Source: Methylocystaceae bacterium (lineage in GTDB: Bacteria; Pseudomonadota; Alphaproteobacteria; Rhizobiales; Beijerinckiaceae). Taken from it: a stretch of DNA of 64,000 nt. The notes below the pieces were generated by a model that ran no database searches, was not told the origin of the DNA, and saw only the letters and a list, made by a program, of their open reading frames with translations. Both the position numbers and the translations under genes were made by a program. Below are positions 9,185 through 18,246 of the stretch, piece after piece (positions within the stretch are counted from its first letter, which is position 1; each line of letters begins with the position of its first letter). The stretch is from contig WSXZ01000010.1 in NCBI GenBank assembly GCA_009773555.1, positions 52,244-116,243 of the forward strand, read 5' to 3'.

Positions 9185-10156
9185 ATGAGCTTCACTTTAA
9201 TCGAGCAGGCCACGCCGCGTCTGCATCGCTCGGAACTCGCGGTGCCGGGCTCCGCGCCGGGCATGTTCGAAAAAGCCGCGCAGTCCAAGGCCGATCAGAT
9301 CTTCCTTGATCTCGAAGACGCCGTCGCGCCCGACGACAAGGAACAGGCGCGCAAGAACATCATCCAGGGCCTCAACGATATCGACTGGGGCAAAAAGGTG
9401 ATGACGCTGCGCATCAACGGTCTCGACACGCAGTATTGCTATCGCGACGTCGTCGACGTTCTCGAGAACTGCCCGCGCCTCGACATCGTGCTGATCCCGA
9501 AGGTCGGCGTGCCGGCCGACGTCTACGCGATCGACATGATGATCACGCAGATCGAGCAGTACAAGAAGCGCACCAAGAAGATCGGCATCGAAATCCTGAT
9601 CGAGACTGCGCTTGGCATGGCCAATGTCGAGGCGATCGCGCAATCGTCCAAGCGCCTTGAGGCCATGTCGTTCGGCGTCGCCGACTATGCGGCCTCGACC
9701 CGCGCCCGCACCACCGTCATCGGCGGCGTCAATCCGGATTACGGCGTGCTCACCGACAAGGACGAGAGCGGCAATCGCGAATACTATTGGGCCGATCAGT
9801 GGCATGCGGCGCAGACGCGCATGATGGTCGCCTGCCGCGCCTACGGCCTGCGTCCGATCGACGGCCCCTTTGGCGACTTCGGCGATCCGGACGGCTATAT
9901 CGCCGCCGCCAAGCGCGCCGCGGTGCTCGGCTATGAGGGCAAGTGGGCGATCCATCCCTCGCAGATCGACCTCGCCAATCAGGTCTTCACGCCGTCCGAC
10001 GCCGAGGTCACGAAGGCGCGCCGCATTCTCGAGGCGATGAGCCAGGCCGCCAAGGAAGGCAAGGGCGCGGTCTCTCTCGACGGCCGCCTGATCGACATCG
10101 CCTCGATCCGCATGGCCGAGGCGCTGATCGAAAAGGCCAACGCAATGGCGGCGTAA
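9185..10156 (+). CDS. mclA: Malyl-CoA lyase
   Basis: The 323-residue protein is a HpcH/HpaI-fold CitE-like lyase. The metal- and substrate-binding segment is QIFLDLEDAVAPDDK (38-52). Other family motifs are VMTLRINGLDT (about 64-74), a GIEILIETALGMAN strand with the catalytic glutamate (about 138), and KWAIHPSQIDLAN near residue 258. It cleaves malyl-CoA to glyoxylate and acetyl-CoA, closing the serine cycle and supplying glyoxylate to SgaA. The ATG follows a strong AGGAAGGGG ribosome site and lies 21 bp after the ppc stop. It is the last gene of the operon; a GC-rich hairpin follows. Confidence 0.95.
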   Translation: MSFTLIEQATPRLHRSELAVPGSAPGMFEKAAQSKADQIFLDLEDAVAPDDKEQARKNIIQGLNDIDWGKKVMTLRINGLDTQYCYRDVVDVLENCPRLDIVLIPKVGVPADVYAIDMMITQIEQYKKRTKKIGIEILIETALGMANVEAIAQSSKRLEAMSFGVADYAASTRARTTVIGGVNPDYGVLTDKDESGNREYYWADQWHAAQTRMMVACRAYGLRPIDGPFGDFGDPDGYIAAAKRAAVLGYEGKWAIHPSQIDLANQVFTPSDAEVTKARRILEAMSQAAKEGKGAVSLDGRLIDIASIRMAEALIEKANAMAA

Positions 10157-10188
10157 GCCGCAGCCCTCCAAAGCGCGGGGCGTATAAG

Positions 10189-10220
10189 GGGCGAGGGACG
10201 GCATGGCGCCACCCTCGCCC
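10189..10220 (+). terminator. Hairpin at the end of the serine-cycle operon
   Basis: GGGCGAGGG (10189-10197) pairs with CCCTCGCCC (10212-10220), 32 bp after the mclA stop. The T-content after the stem is weak (TATTGTT), so termination may be only partly factor-independent. The next gene starts 109 bp further on. The rest of the 10157-10328 gap holds nothing recognisable. Confidence 0.6.
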
Positions 10221-10328
10221 TATTGTTAGATGGATCAATATTTCTTGATTATTTTCGACAGACGCGCGCCCGCCAATCCGGCGCTCCGCCGTCTGACGCA
10301 GCTTGCCGGCCACGTTCAGGGAACCGCC

Positions 10329-12405
10329 ATGCGCCAGCTTTTTTCGAGTCTCGCATCGCTCATGCTGCTGTGTTCCGCGAGCCAGGCGTTCGCCTGCGCG
10401 GGCGATGGTCTTGGCCGCGCCGGATGGAAGCTGGATCACAAGGACTTTTCCAATCGCGACAATTTGCCGTTCCTGAGCCCGGGTAACGACAGCCGCGTCA
10501 ACGCGCAGTTCCTGATGATGGACGCGCGGCCTTGGCCCGTCGACGCGCGAAAAGACGAGGTGAAGCTCGACATCTATCCCGACTATTTCGTGCTTTTCGC
10601 GCGCGACGCTTTTAACGACGCCTTCGCGCGAAACTCTTGCGATTATACGGGCCGGCCCGTCAAAGACGTGGCGACGACGCCGAGCGACTTCTTTGACGAA
10701 GGCACGCGATGCGTCTCGGCTCAAAGCGGCGAGGACGCCTTTATTCAGGCTGTACAGGCCGAAAAGGCTCTAAGCGAAGCTGAGCGCGCTGCGCTAATTC
10801 GTTCACGCAAGGCGATGACGACGGCCTGCCAAGGAAAGGATGCGGCGCCTGGCGCCTCGAAGGCTTATGTCGCGGGCGCCGACGCATCGGCAGCCGCGCG
10901 CGAATTCGCCGCTTATCTTGCCGGCGCGGAGTCGTTTTACGGCGGCGCATTCGACGCTGCGCTCACAGCTTTTCGCAGCCTCGCGAAAGCGCAGAATGTG
11001 TGGGTGCGCGAGAGCGCACGCTACATGACTGCCCGCACGCTTCTGAACAAGGCGTCGGTCGGCGCGTTCGCCGAACTGGATGGCGCGCCCGAACCAAAAG
11101 TGTCTGATCGCCAATCGCTGAAAGCGGCGGAATCCGAATTCAAATCCTATCTCGTCGACTATCCGCACGGCCGCTACGTTGCGTCGGCGCGCGGCCTGTT
11201 GCGTCGCGTCTATTGGCTCGCGGGCGACCGGTCTCAGGCCGCGACTGAGTATGCGTGGCAGCTGAGGCATGCGCGCGACCCGGACGCCAATCTGCGCAGT
11301 TCGGATCTCGCAGCTGAAATCGACTCGAAACTCGGTCTCGACTCAAAAGACGTCCATGACGCAAATCTTCTCGCGATCGACGATTTGACGATGATGCGGC
11401 CCGCCGATGCGTCGCAAAAGAAGTTCTCGGCGGCGGATCTCGATGCGCAAGCGCGAGACTTCGCGGGCCATGAGGCGCTATTCGCCTTTCTGAAGGCGGC
11501 GCGCGCCTATTATGTCGACGGGGACTATGCGACGGCATTGAAGCTGTTGGGCGATGCGACGGCCGGGCCGTTGTCGCCGCCCTATCTGGGCTTCAGCCGC
11601 GAAGTTCTTCGCGGTCAGGCGCTGATGGCGTCGGGGCAATATGCGGCGGCGATCGACCACTGGAGGCGGCTGCTGCCGCTCGCCACGCAGCCCTGGCAGA
11701 AAGAGGCGGTCGAACTTGGCCTCGCGCTGAGCTGGGAACGCGCTGGAGAGGTCAACAAAGTCTTCTTGAAGGACACGCAACTGTCGTCGCCGCGGATTCG
11801 TGCGATGCTGCTGCGATATGTTGCAGGTCCGATCCTGCTGCGTGCTTCTCCTTAAAGAGGCGACGCACGGCCAATATGCGGGCTTTCTTCGGGACTATTC
11901 TGCGGAGGGACTGGCGAAGGACGACGCCGACACCGCGCGGCCCGGGCAATATCCCAATTACCAATCCAGCGTCTTGCTGTGGAGCGGCGGCGCCGACAAG
12001 GGCTACGCTTGTCCAGACCTCAAGTCGATTGTCGGCGAACTCGCCGCCAATCCCCAGGACCCGCACGCCATGTTGTGCTTTGGCGACTTCATCCGCATGA
12101 ACGGTCTCGACGGCTTTGAGGCGTCCCGGCCGGCGCCCGACGAACTTGGCGGCGGAAAATCCATTTTTCCCGGCGAACCCTATGCGCGTGGCGAGGTCTA
12201 TAAGAAGCTCATCGGCGCGCCGGCGACGCCTGCGCGCGACCGGGCCTATGCGCTCTACCGCGCGATCAATTGCTACGCGCCGGCGAACAACAACACGTGC
12301 GGCGGCAAGGACGTCGAGAAGGCGCAGCGCAAAGCCTGGTATGATCAGCTCAAGGCGCAATATGGCGCGACGACATGGGCGAAAAGCCTGAGATTTTACT
12401 GGTGA
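10329..12405 (+). CDS. Exported protein of unknown function, probable helical-repeat fold, frame broken near 11840
   Basis: Start ATG 10329 follows AGGGA and gives a signal peptide (MRQLFSSLASLMLLCSASQAFAC). The product is about 690 residues if two frames are joined. The first ends at TAA 11853-11855; homologous-looking sequence (LLKEATHGQYAGFLRDYSAEG) continues in the +1 frame to TGA 12403-12405. One extra base around 11830-11848 explains this. The body is rich in Ala/Leu helices with pairs such as YFVDGDYATALKLLGDA-like units, suggesting TPR-type repeats. Cysteines near the N-terminus fit an exported or lipid-anchored protein. The DUF3142 gene follows by 2 bp. I do not recognise a function. 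Confidence 0.65.
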
Positions 12406-12407
12406 CG

Positions 12408-13127
12408 ATGTCGCGGCGTGTCGCCGCCGCCTGTCTTCTCGCTGTTGGCCTGGTTTGGACAGCGGCGGCCGACGAGATTGTGCGCGCGGCGGATTACGAC
12501 GCCTATTGGCTGTGGGCGGGCGTGCGTGCGCGTCCCGAACTCGCTTCCGCCAAGACCATCTATCTGCTCCAGGCTGAAATCGGACCCGATGATTCAGGTG
12601 AGATTCGTCTAAAGGCGCAGGGCGCCACCGAGCCGAGCCCTCATCCGCAAGCATTATGGCTGGTCTATCGCGTGCGCAGCATCGACTGGACGCCCGCGAT
12701 TTTTGCGGCGGTCAAGCGTCGGCTTGCCGAGTGGCGCGCCAAGTCGGACAAGGTCATCGGCGTTCAGATCGACTTTGACGCCGCCACGCGTGGCCTGACC
12801 ACATACGCAGCCTTCCTTGCAGAGTTACGCCAGACGTTGCCGGCGGATTGCGCGCTTGGCGTTAGCGGGCTTATGGATTGGGCCTCTCAGGCCACGCCGG
12901 AAGACATTGACAGACTGGGGCGGAGCGTCGACGAGGTCGTGTTTCAGACCTATCGCGGCCGCGCCACCGTTGACCATATCGACGATTACCTGGCGCGCGT
13001 TGGACGTGTCCATACGCCTTTCCGGCTCGGCCTCGCGGAGGGCGCCATCTGGTCGCCGCCGGAAACACTGTCGCGTCACCCTTATTTTCGTGGCTATGTC
13101 GTATTTTTGCGTAATCCACCGCGATGA
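12408..13127 (+). CDS. Exported DUF3142-like protein
   Basis: The 239-residue product begins at ATG 12408, two bases after the upstream stop, which suggests translational coupling. MSRRVAAACLLAVGLVWTAAA is a signal peptide. The mature part starts ADEIVRAADYDAYWLWAGV and includes VIGVQIDFDAATRGLTTYAAFL, ALGVSGLMDWA and VVFQTYRG. This strand/helix alternation with acidic strand ends looks like a TIM-barrel or glycosidase-like fold, as proposed for DUF3142 proteins. Role unknown. Pairing with the large exported helical protein suggests a shared envelope function (inference). Confidence 0.7.
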   Translation: MSRRVAAACLLAVGLVWTAAADEIVRAADYDAYWLWAGVRARPELASAKTIYLLQAEIGPDDSGEIRLKAQGATEPSPHPQALWLVYRVRSIDWTPAIFAAVKRRLAEWRAKSDKVIGVQIDFDAATRGLTTYAAFLAELRQTLPADCALGVSGLMDWASQATPEDIDRLGRSVDEVVFQTYRGRATVDHIDDYLARVGRVHTPFRLGLAEGAIWSPPETLSRHPYFRGYVVFLRNPPR

Positions 13128-13260
13128 GCGGGCCGCCGCGGCGCGCGACTCCGCGCCCGGTTGACGGGCGCTTGAGATGCTGAAAAGACAGCGCCGACGG
13201 TTGTCGCAGCTCCGCGGCGCTAACCGAACGAATTGCCAAAAGAACAAGGTAAAATGCGCG

Positions 13261-14655
13261 ATGTCCGACGATTTCCGCACCCTCCTTCGCGCCATGTTTG
13301 ACGCCGCCGTCGGCGCCGCGTCGCCAACGGTCTGCCTGCCGCCCTATCTCGCGAAGATCGCCCCGCCGAAGGGCCGCACCATCGTCGTCGGCGCCGGCAA
13401 GGCGGCCGCGTCCATGGCGGCGGCGGTGGAGGCGCATTGGCAAGGCCCGCTCGAAGGGCTCGTCGTGACGCGCTACGAGCATGGCGCGCCGACAAAACAC
13501 ATCGAGGTGATCGAAGCGTCGCACCCGGTTCCGGACGCCGCCGGGCGCGAGGCGGCCAAGCGCATTTTGCAGAAAGTGCAGGGGCTTTCCGAGGACGATC
13601 TCGTTCTCGCGCTGATTTCCGGCGGCGGCTCGGCGCTGATGGCGCTGCCGGCCGAGGGCGTCACGCTCGAGGAAAAGCAGGCGGTGAACAAGGCGCTGTT
13701 GAAGAGCGGCGCGAACATCTCCGAGATGAATTGCGTGCGCAAGCATCTCTCGGCGATCAAGGGCGGGCGTCTTGCCAGGGCCGCCGCGCCGGCGCAGGTC
13801 ATCGCGTTGATGATTTCCGACGTGCCGAATGACGATCTTTCGGTGATCGCCTCCGGCCCCACGGTTCCCGATCCGACGACACGCGAAGACGCTCTGGCCG
13901 TCATCGCCAAATATAAGATTGACGCGCCGGCGGCGGTGCTTGCGCATCTGCAAAAGAGCGGATGCGAAACGCCTAAGCCCGGCGACGCCATCTTTGAGAA
14001 AGTGCAGAATATTCTCATCGCCACGCCGCAGGGCTCGCTCGACGCGGCCGCGGGCGTAGCGAAAGCGGCGGGGTTCACGCCCTGCATTCTGGGCGACCTT
14101 GAGGGCGAGTCGCGGGACGTGGCGCTCGTCCACGCCGGCATCGCGAAACAGATCGCGCTTCACGGTCAGCCTTTCGCGCCGCCCGTCGCCATCATCTCGG
14201 GCGGCGAGACGACCGTCACCGTGCGCGGCAAGGGACGGGGCGGACGTGACGCGGAGTTCTTGCTCGGATTGACGCTCGCGCTCGAAGGCTTCGGCGGCGT
14301 ATCGGCGATCGCTTGCGACACGGACGGCATCGACGGCAGCGAAGACAACGCCGGCGCGATCATGACGGCGGATTCATTCGAGCGCGCGAAAAAGGCGGGC
14401 GTCGATCTGAAGGCGCATTTCGCCAACAATGACGCCTACACGGCGTTCGAGAAGCTCGGCGACCTCGTCGTGACCAAGCCGACGCGCACCAACGTCAATG
14501 ACTTCCGCGCGATACATCTGGCCGAATGTCATTCCCGACGCGCGCGACGCGCGCGATCGGGAATCCAGAAAAAACCAATCTTTCGCGACGTTGCTCTGGA
14601 TTCCCGGTCAGGCCTTCGGCCTGCCGGGAATGACACCGTCCAAGCGAACGGATAA
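13261..14655 (+). CDS. gckA: Glycerate 2-kinase (MOFRL type), C-terminus extended by a repeat element
   Basis: ATG 13261 gives MSDDFRTLLRAMFDAAV, the usual start of the GckA/TtuD family; further upstream codons are not family-like. Motifs: GAGKAAASMA (about 42), ISGGGSALMALP (about 120), MISDVPNDDLSVIASGPT (about 183), and the MOFRL region ISGGETTVTVRGKGRGGRDAEF (about 312). It phosphorylates D-glycerate from HprA to 2-phosphoglycerate, which enolase takes to PEP for PEP carboxylase. The family normally ends near TRTNVNDFRAI. Here about 40 extra residues are read from the palindromic element at 14527-14635, so the native stop seems to have been lost. Confidence 0.92.
   Translation: MSDDFRTLLRAMFDAAVGAASPTVCLPPYLAKIAPPKGRTIVVGAGKAAASMAAAVEAHWQGPLEGLVVTRYEHGAPTKHIEVIEASHPVPDAAGREAAKRILQKVQGLSEDDLVLALISGGGSALMALPAEGVTLEEKQAVNKALLKSGANISEMNCVRKHLSAIKGGRLARAAAPAQVIALMISDVPNDDLSVIASGPTVPDPTTREDALAVIAKYKIDAPAAVLAHLQKSGCETPKPGDAIFEKVQNILIATPQGSLDAAAGVAKAAGFTPCILGDLEGESRDVALVHAGIAKQIALHGQPFAPPVAIISGGETTVTVRGKGRGGRDAEFLLGLTLALEGFGGVSAIACDTDGIDGSEDNAGAIMTADSFERAKKAGVDLKAHFANNDAYTAFEKLGDLVVTKPTRTNVNDFRAIHLAECHSRRARRARSGIQKKPIFRDVALDSRSGLRPAGNDTVQANG
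14527..14635. repeat. 109-bp palindromic element inside the 3' end of gckA
   Basis: The left arm TGTCATTCCCG...GGGAATCCAGA (14527-14569) is the inverted counterpart of the right arm TCTGGATTCCCGG...CGGGAATGACA (14595-14635). Each arm also contains its own hairpin (CGCGCG-rich on the left, AGGCCTTCGGCCT on the right). The ATTCCCGG/GGAATCCAG signature is a widespread intergenic repeat type in Rhizobiales-like genomes. It overlaps the gckA reading frame and provides its stop. Confidence 0.75.
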
Positions 14656-14671
14656 CCGGATTTCCTATGAC

Positions 14672-14935
14672 TCAGCGGACCTTTTCCGCGAGCCAGATTT
14701 TTATGAGCGACTGATAGGGCACGTCGCGCTTATTGGCTGCGATCTTGATCTGCTCGAGCAGACTGACCGGGAGCCGTAGAGAGATTGAGGTCGTCGACGG
14801 TTTGAGATTGGGCAAGCGAACGCGCTTCGCCTTGCTCCAGTCGACATGTTCCGCGGAGTCGTGACTCTCCCAATAAGCACGTTCGTCTGCTTCGGTCGCG
14901 AACGTCGGCGGCGGAGTCTTAGTCGTCTTGCTCAT
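14672..14935 (-). CDS. brnA: BrnA-type antitoxin (ribbon-helix-helix)
   Basis: The 87-residue acidic/basic protein has a DEEAYW-like N-terminal half (EADERAYWESHDSAEHVDWSKAKRV) and a C-terminal RHH DNA-binding segment (STTSISLRLPVSLLEQIKIAANKRDVPYQSLIKIWLAEK), the BrnA/CopG layout. It should bind and neutralise BrnT, encoded immediately upstream, and repress the shared promoter. Its start lies 17 bp inside the brnT end (overlap 14919-14935), the normal brnTA arrangement. It lies convergent with gckA, whose stop is 16 bp away. Confidence 0.85.
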   Translation of the reverse strand: MSKTTKTPPPTFATEADERAYWESHDSAEHVDWSKAKRVRLPNLKPSTTSISLRLPVSLLEQIKIAANKRDVPYQSLIKIWLAEKVR

Positions 14936-15221
14936 AGCGTTGTCGTTCCTTGCGACTCATGTCGCGGGCGGAGATCACTCGAATGCGCGTCCCGTTGGAG
15001 CGCAGCGTGAATGTGACATGCAGCAATCGAGATGCGTCCGTTCGACCGAGGGCGTGATAGCGTGGCTCGCTCTCGTTGTGAGCCAAGTCGTCCGTCACGA
15101 TCAGCGGATCATTGGCAAAAATCTGCTCAGCCTCCGCTTGGCTCACGTCGTGCTTTTCGACGCTCTTGCGCGCGTTGCCGTGATCCCATTCGAAACCGGC
15201 GACATGCTCGAAATTGACCAT
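14919..15221 (-). CDS. brnT: BrnT-type ribonuclease toxin
   Basis: The 100-residue protein carries the BrnT pattern: FEWDHGNARKSVEKHDVSQAEAEQIF at the N-terminus, then PLIVTDD, EPRYHALGRTDASRLLHVTFTLR and a final IRVISARDMSRKERQRYEQ. BrnT is a RelE/barnase-like mRNA-cleaving toxin. It is the first gene of the pair, followed by the overlapping antitoxin brnA. A 7-bp inverted repeat lies only 3 bp before its ATG, a good site for autoregulation by the BrnA RHH domain. The ORF is intact. Confidence 0.87.
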   Translation of the reverse strand: MVNFEHVAGFEWDHGNARKSVEKHDVSQAEAEQIFANDPLIVTDDLAHNESEPRYHALGRTDASRLLHVTFTLRSNGTRIRVISARDMSRKERQRYEQDD

Positions 15222-15224
15222 TTG

Positions 15225-15245
15225 TGTATATTTCCATAATATACA
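15225..15245 (-). promoter_or_regulatory. Inverted repeat, probable brnTA operator
   Basis: TGTATAT, 7 bp, ATATACA forms a perfect 7-bp inverted repeat ending 3 bp upstream of the brnT ATG, in an AT-rich patch inside GC-rich DNA. RHH antitoxins usually bind such palindromes at their own promoters. The AT-rich half-sites may also serve as the -10 element. Confidence 0.55.
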
Positions 15246-15310
15246 AGCGAGTCAACAAAGCGACAGGGCGGAATGTTGCGCCAGCAGAGCAACCCGCCTA
15301 AAGGAAGCCC

Positions 15311-16162
15311 ATGAACAAGCCTTTGAGCCCGCAACCATTCGATCCGCGCGGCGCGGCGGCGATGTTTGAACGCTATCGCCGCGACGATTCGCCAAAGCCC
15401 AAGCAGTGGAACGACACGCTCGATCTTATTCTGGCGCATCGTTCGCATCGCAATTTCCTGCCCGAGCCGCTGCCCGAGGGCGCGCTGGAGATCATCGTCG
15501 CGGCCGCGCAGTCGGCGTCCACATCGTCGAATCTGCAAGTCTGGAGCGTCGTCGCGGTGCAGGACGAGGCGCGCAAGACACGTCTCGCCGATCTTGCCGG
15601 CGGCCAGAAGCACGTCCATCACGCCCCGCTGTTTCTCGTCTGGCTCTGCGATCTCGCGCGTCTCGAGAATATCGGGCGCGAGAGGGGGCGCGATGGCGCC
15701 GGACTCTCGTATTTCGAATTGTTCCTGACCGGCGTGGTCGACGCCGCGCTCGCCGCGCAGAACGCGGTCAGCGCGCTTGAATCGATCGGCCTCGGCTGCT
15801 GCTATATCGGCGCGATGCGCAATAAGCCGGAAGAGGTCGCCAAGGAATTGAATCTACCGCCGAACGTCTTCGCCGTCTTTGGCATGGTCGTCGGCGTTCC
15901 CGATCCGGCCGCCAACGCCGCCGTCAAGCCTCGCCTCGGTCAAGGCGCGGTGCTTCACCATGAGCAATATGAATGGGGCGAGGCGCAGCGCGAGGCGATC
16001 GAAACGCTCGATGAAAAGTTCAAGGAATTCCAGAAGGAGCAGGGCCTGCCGGATCAGGGGTGGATTCGCCAGGCGCTGTCGCGCGTGCGCGGTCCGGAGG
16101 CGTTGAGCGGTCGCGACCGGATTCGCGAAGCCCTCAACGCATTGGGCTTCGCTCTTAAGTGA
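15311..16162 (+). CDS. NfsA-like nitroreductase family flavoprotein
   Basis: The 283-residue protein is a nitroreductase-fold FMN enzyme. The FMN phosphate-binding residues lie in LILAHRSHRNFLPEPLPEGALEII (about 39-62), followed by AAAQSASTSSNLQVWSVVAVQD. The LGLGCCYIGAMRNKPEEVAKELNLPP segment (about 159-184) and the GMVVGVPD loop fit the NfsA/Frp branch. It probably reduces nitro or quinone compounds with NADPH; the substrate is unknown. It is first in a tight three-gene unit with a methyltransferase and an MFS transporter. AAAGGAAG before the ATG is a good ribosome site. Confidence 0.87.
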   Translation: MNKPLSPQPFDPRGAAAMFERYRRDDSPKPKQWNDTLDLILAHRSHRNFLPEPLPEGALEIIVAAAQSASTSSNLQVWSVVAVQDEARKTRLADLAGGQKHVHHAPLFLVWLCDLARLENIGRERGRDGAGLSYFELFLTGVVDAALAAQNAVSALESIGLGCCYIGAMRNKPEEVAKELNLPPNVFAVFGMVVGVPDPAANAAVKPRLGQGAVLHHEQYEWGEAQREAIETLDEKFKEFQKEQGLPDQGWIRQALSRVRGPEALSGRDRIREALNALGFALK

Positions 16163-16185
16163 ATCGACGAGAAAAAGGCTGGCTT

Positions 16186-16893
16186 ATGAACGCCGATGTC
16201 AAGAGCGCATACTCAGGCGAGATTTTCGATCTCTGGGACACCTATGAGAAAGTCGTCGTCAAAGATTTCATGTTCCATGCGGCGCTCGGCGAAGAGGTCG
16301 AGCGCGCCTTGCGCGAGCGCTTCGAAGGGCGAGCCTTCTCTCTGCTCGATCTCGGTTGTGGCGATGCGCATGTCTTTGCGCCGATTCTGCGCCGTATCCC
16401 GCCGGCAAGCTACAAGGGGATCGATCTTTCGGACACCGCGCTCGCGCTCGCAGCCGAAAATCTGAAATCTATGCCATGCCCCGTGCAGCTCGCGCACAGC
16501 GACATGCTGTCGGCTCTTTCCGAGGGCGTCTCCTATGATGTCCTCCACAGCAGTTTCGTTCTGCATCACCTGTCGACCGAGGACAAAGCGGAATTCTTCC
16601 ACCGCGCGTCGCGGGCGCTCGCGCCCGGCGGCCTGCTGTTGCTGGTCGACACGATGCGCGAGGAAGACGAAACGCGCGATGACTATCTGAGGCATTATTT
16701 CGCCTGGATCGAGAAGGACTGGACCGGCCTTTCGCGAGCTGAGAAAGACGCGATTTTCGATCATGTCTCGACAAGCGACTACCCGGAGCCATTGTCGCTT
16801 CTGGAGCAGCAGGCGCGCGCGGCAGGTCTTAAGCGCTTGCCTGGCGATGTTCCGCATCGCTGGCACCATCTCATGCGCTTTGAGCGGGCTTAA
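16186..16893 (+). CDS. Class I SAM-dependent methyltransferase
   Basis: Start ATG 16186 is preferred over an upstream GTG that overlaps the nitroreductase stop. The 235-residue protein has the SAM-binding motif I SLLDLGCGDAHVFAP (about 47-61), an acidic GIDLSDTALALA motif II, and VLHSSFVLHHL plus LAPGGLLLLVD (post I/III). It is a small-molecule type methyltransferase with no recognisable substrate domain. It lies 23 bp after the nitroreductase gene and 3 bp before the MFS gene, so the three are almost certainly co-transcribed. Confidence 0.85.
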   Translation: MNADVKSAYSGEIFDLWDTYEKVVVKDFMFHAALGEEVERALRERFEGRAFSLLDLGCGDAHVFAPILRRIPPASYKGIDLSDTALALAAENLKSMPCPVQLAHSDMLSALSEGVSYDVLHSSFVLHHLSTEDKAEFFHRASRALAPGGLLLLVDTMREEDETRDDYLRHYFAWIEKDWTGLSRAEKDAIFDHVSTSDYPEPLSLLEQQARAAGLKRLPGDVPHRWHHLMRFERA

Positions 16894-16896
16894 CTA

Positions 16897-18216
16897 ATGT
16901 CGGATGCGGCGGTCGCAGCGCCCCCCAAGCTCGGCGCGCCGCATGAAACCGTCGACGCCGACCGCGTCGTCGCGAAAGTGGCGCGGCGTCTGATTCCGTT
17001 TCTCGTCACGGCTTTCATCGTCGCCTATCTCGACCGCGTGAACATCGGCTTCGCCGCCCTGACAATGAATGCCGAACTTGGGTTCACGCCGGAATTCTTC
17101 GGCTGGGCCGCCGGGGTTTTCTTTATCGGCTATTGCCTGTTCGAAGCGCCGAGCAATTACGTCATGCATCGCGTCGGCGCGCGCCTGTGGATTGCGCGCA
17201 TCATGGTGAGTTGGGGGCTTGTTTCCGCGCTCACCGCCTTCATCTGGAGCGAGGCGAGCTTCGTCGCTCTGCGTCTGTTGCTCGGCGTGATGGAAGCCGG
17301 TTTCGCGCCGGGCGTCATTCTCTATCTCACCTATTGGATTCCCGCCGCCCAGCGCGCGCGCGTTCTCGCCAGCTTCCTGATCGCGGTGCCTCTCGCCAGC
17401 GCCATCGGATCGCCGATCTCGGGATTCATCCTCGCCTCGCTGAACGGCGTCGGCGGGATCAGCGGCTGGCGCTGGCTGTTCCTGATGGAGGCGCTGCCTT
17501 CGATCATTCTCGGGGTCGTCTGCTTTTTCTATCTGCCTGACGGACCTCAGTCCGCGAAATGGCTCACGTCCGGCGAAAAGGCGTCGTTGCGCGCCGTGCT
17601 CGAGCGCGAGGCCGGGCGCGATCATGGCGACCATTGGCGCGCGCTCAAGGATGTGCGCATTCTGATTCTTGGCGTCGCCTATTTCGGGATCGTCATTGCG
17701 CTCTACGGCTTGAGCTTCTGGCTCCCGCAAATCATCAAGGCTTTCGGATTTGGCGTCATCGCCACGAGTTTGCTGGCGTCAATTCCTTACATTTGCGCCG
17801 CGCTCGCGATGTGGGCCTGGAGCCGCAGCTCCGACCGGCGGCGTGAGACCGTAGGCCACACGGCGCTCGCCGGCGTCGTCGGCGCAATCGGACTGGCCTG
17901 CGCCGCCTATGCGCCGACGCCGTTACTGTCGATGATCGCGCTGTCCGTCGCCGCTGTCGGCGCGATCGCGGCGCTGCCGACGTTCTGGAGCTTCACGACG
18001 CTGGCGCTCGGAACCGGCGACGCCGTGGTCGGCGTCGCGGTGATCAATTCGATCGGCAATATCTCGGGTTTTGCCGGGCCGTATCTCGTCGGTCTTGTCA
18101 AAGGCGCGACGGGCGAATTTTCAGACGCGCTGCTCGCGCTCGCCCTGGGACCGCTGATCGCAGCTCTGCTGATTCTTCGCATCGGCAGGGTCAGCCTTCG
18201 ATTTCCTCGCGCGTGA
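16897..18216 (+). CDS. MFS transporter, anion:cation symporter (ACS) type
   Basis: The 439-residue membrane protein has 12 predicted transmembrane segments. Near the N-terminus is the ACS-family signature FIVAYLDRVNIGFAALTM (about 35-52), followed by GYCLFEAPSNYVMHRVGARLWIARIM with the MFS loop 2-3 motif. Relatives carry tartrate, phthalate, hydroxyphenylacetate or other organic anions. Substrate not determinable. It is the last gene of the nitroreductase/methyltransferase unit, which suggests transport of the compound modified by those enzymes (inference). A 12-bp hairpin follows. Confidence 0.87.
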   Translation: MSDAAVAAPPKLGAPHETVDADRVVAKVARRLIPFLVTAFIVAYLDRVNIGFAALTMNAELGFTPEFFGWAAGVFFIGYCLFEAPSNYVMHRVGARLWIARIMVSWGLVSALTAFIWSEASFVALRLLLGVMEAGFAPGVILYLTYWIPAAQRARVLASFLIAVPLASAIGSPISGFILASLNGVGGISGWRWLFLMEALPSIILGVVCFFYLPDGPQSAKWLTSGEKASLRAVLEREAGRDHGDHWRALKDVRILILGVAYFGIVIALYGLSFWLPQIIKAFGFGVIATSLLASIPYICAALAMWAWSRSSDRRRETVGHTALAGVVGAIGLACAAYAPTPLLSMIALSVAAVGAIAALPTFWSFTTLALGTGDAVVGVAVINSIGNISGFAGPYLVGLVKGATGEFSDALLALALGPLIAALLILRIGRVSLRFPRA

Positions 18217-18246
18217 TCTCGAGCTCCAGCCGTTTCTTGGTTCTTA

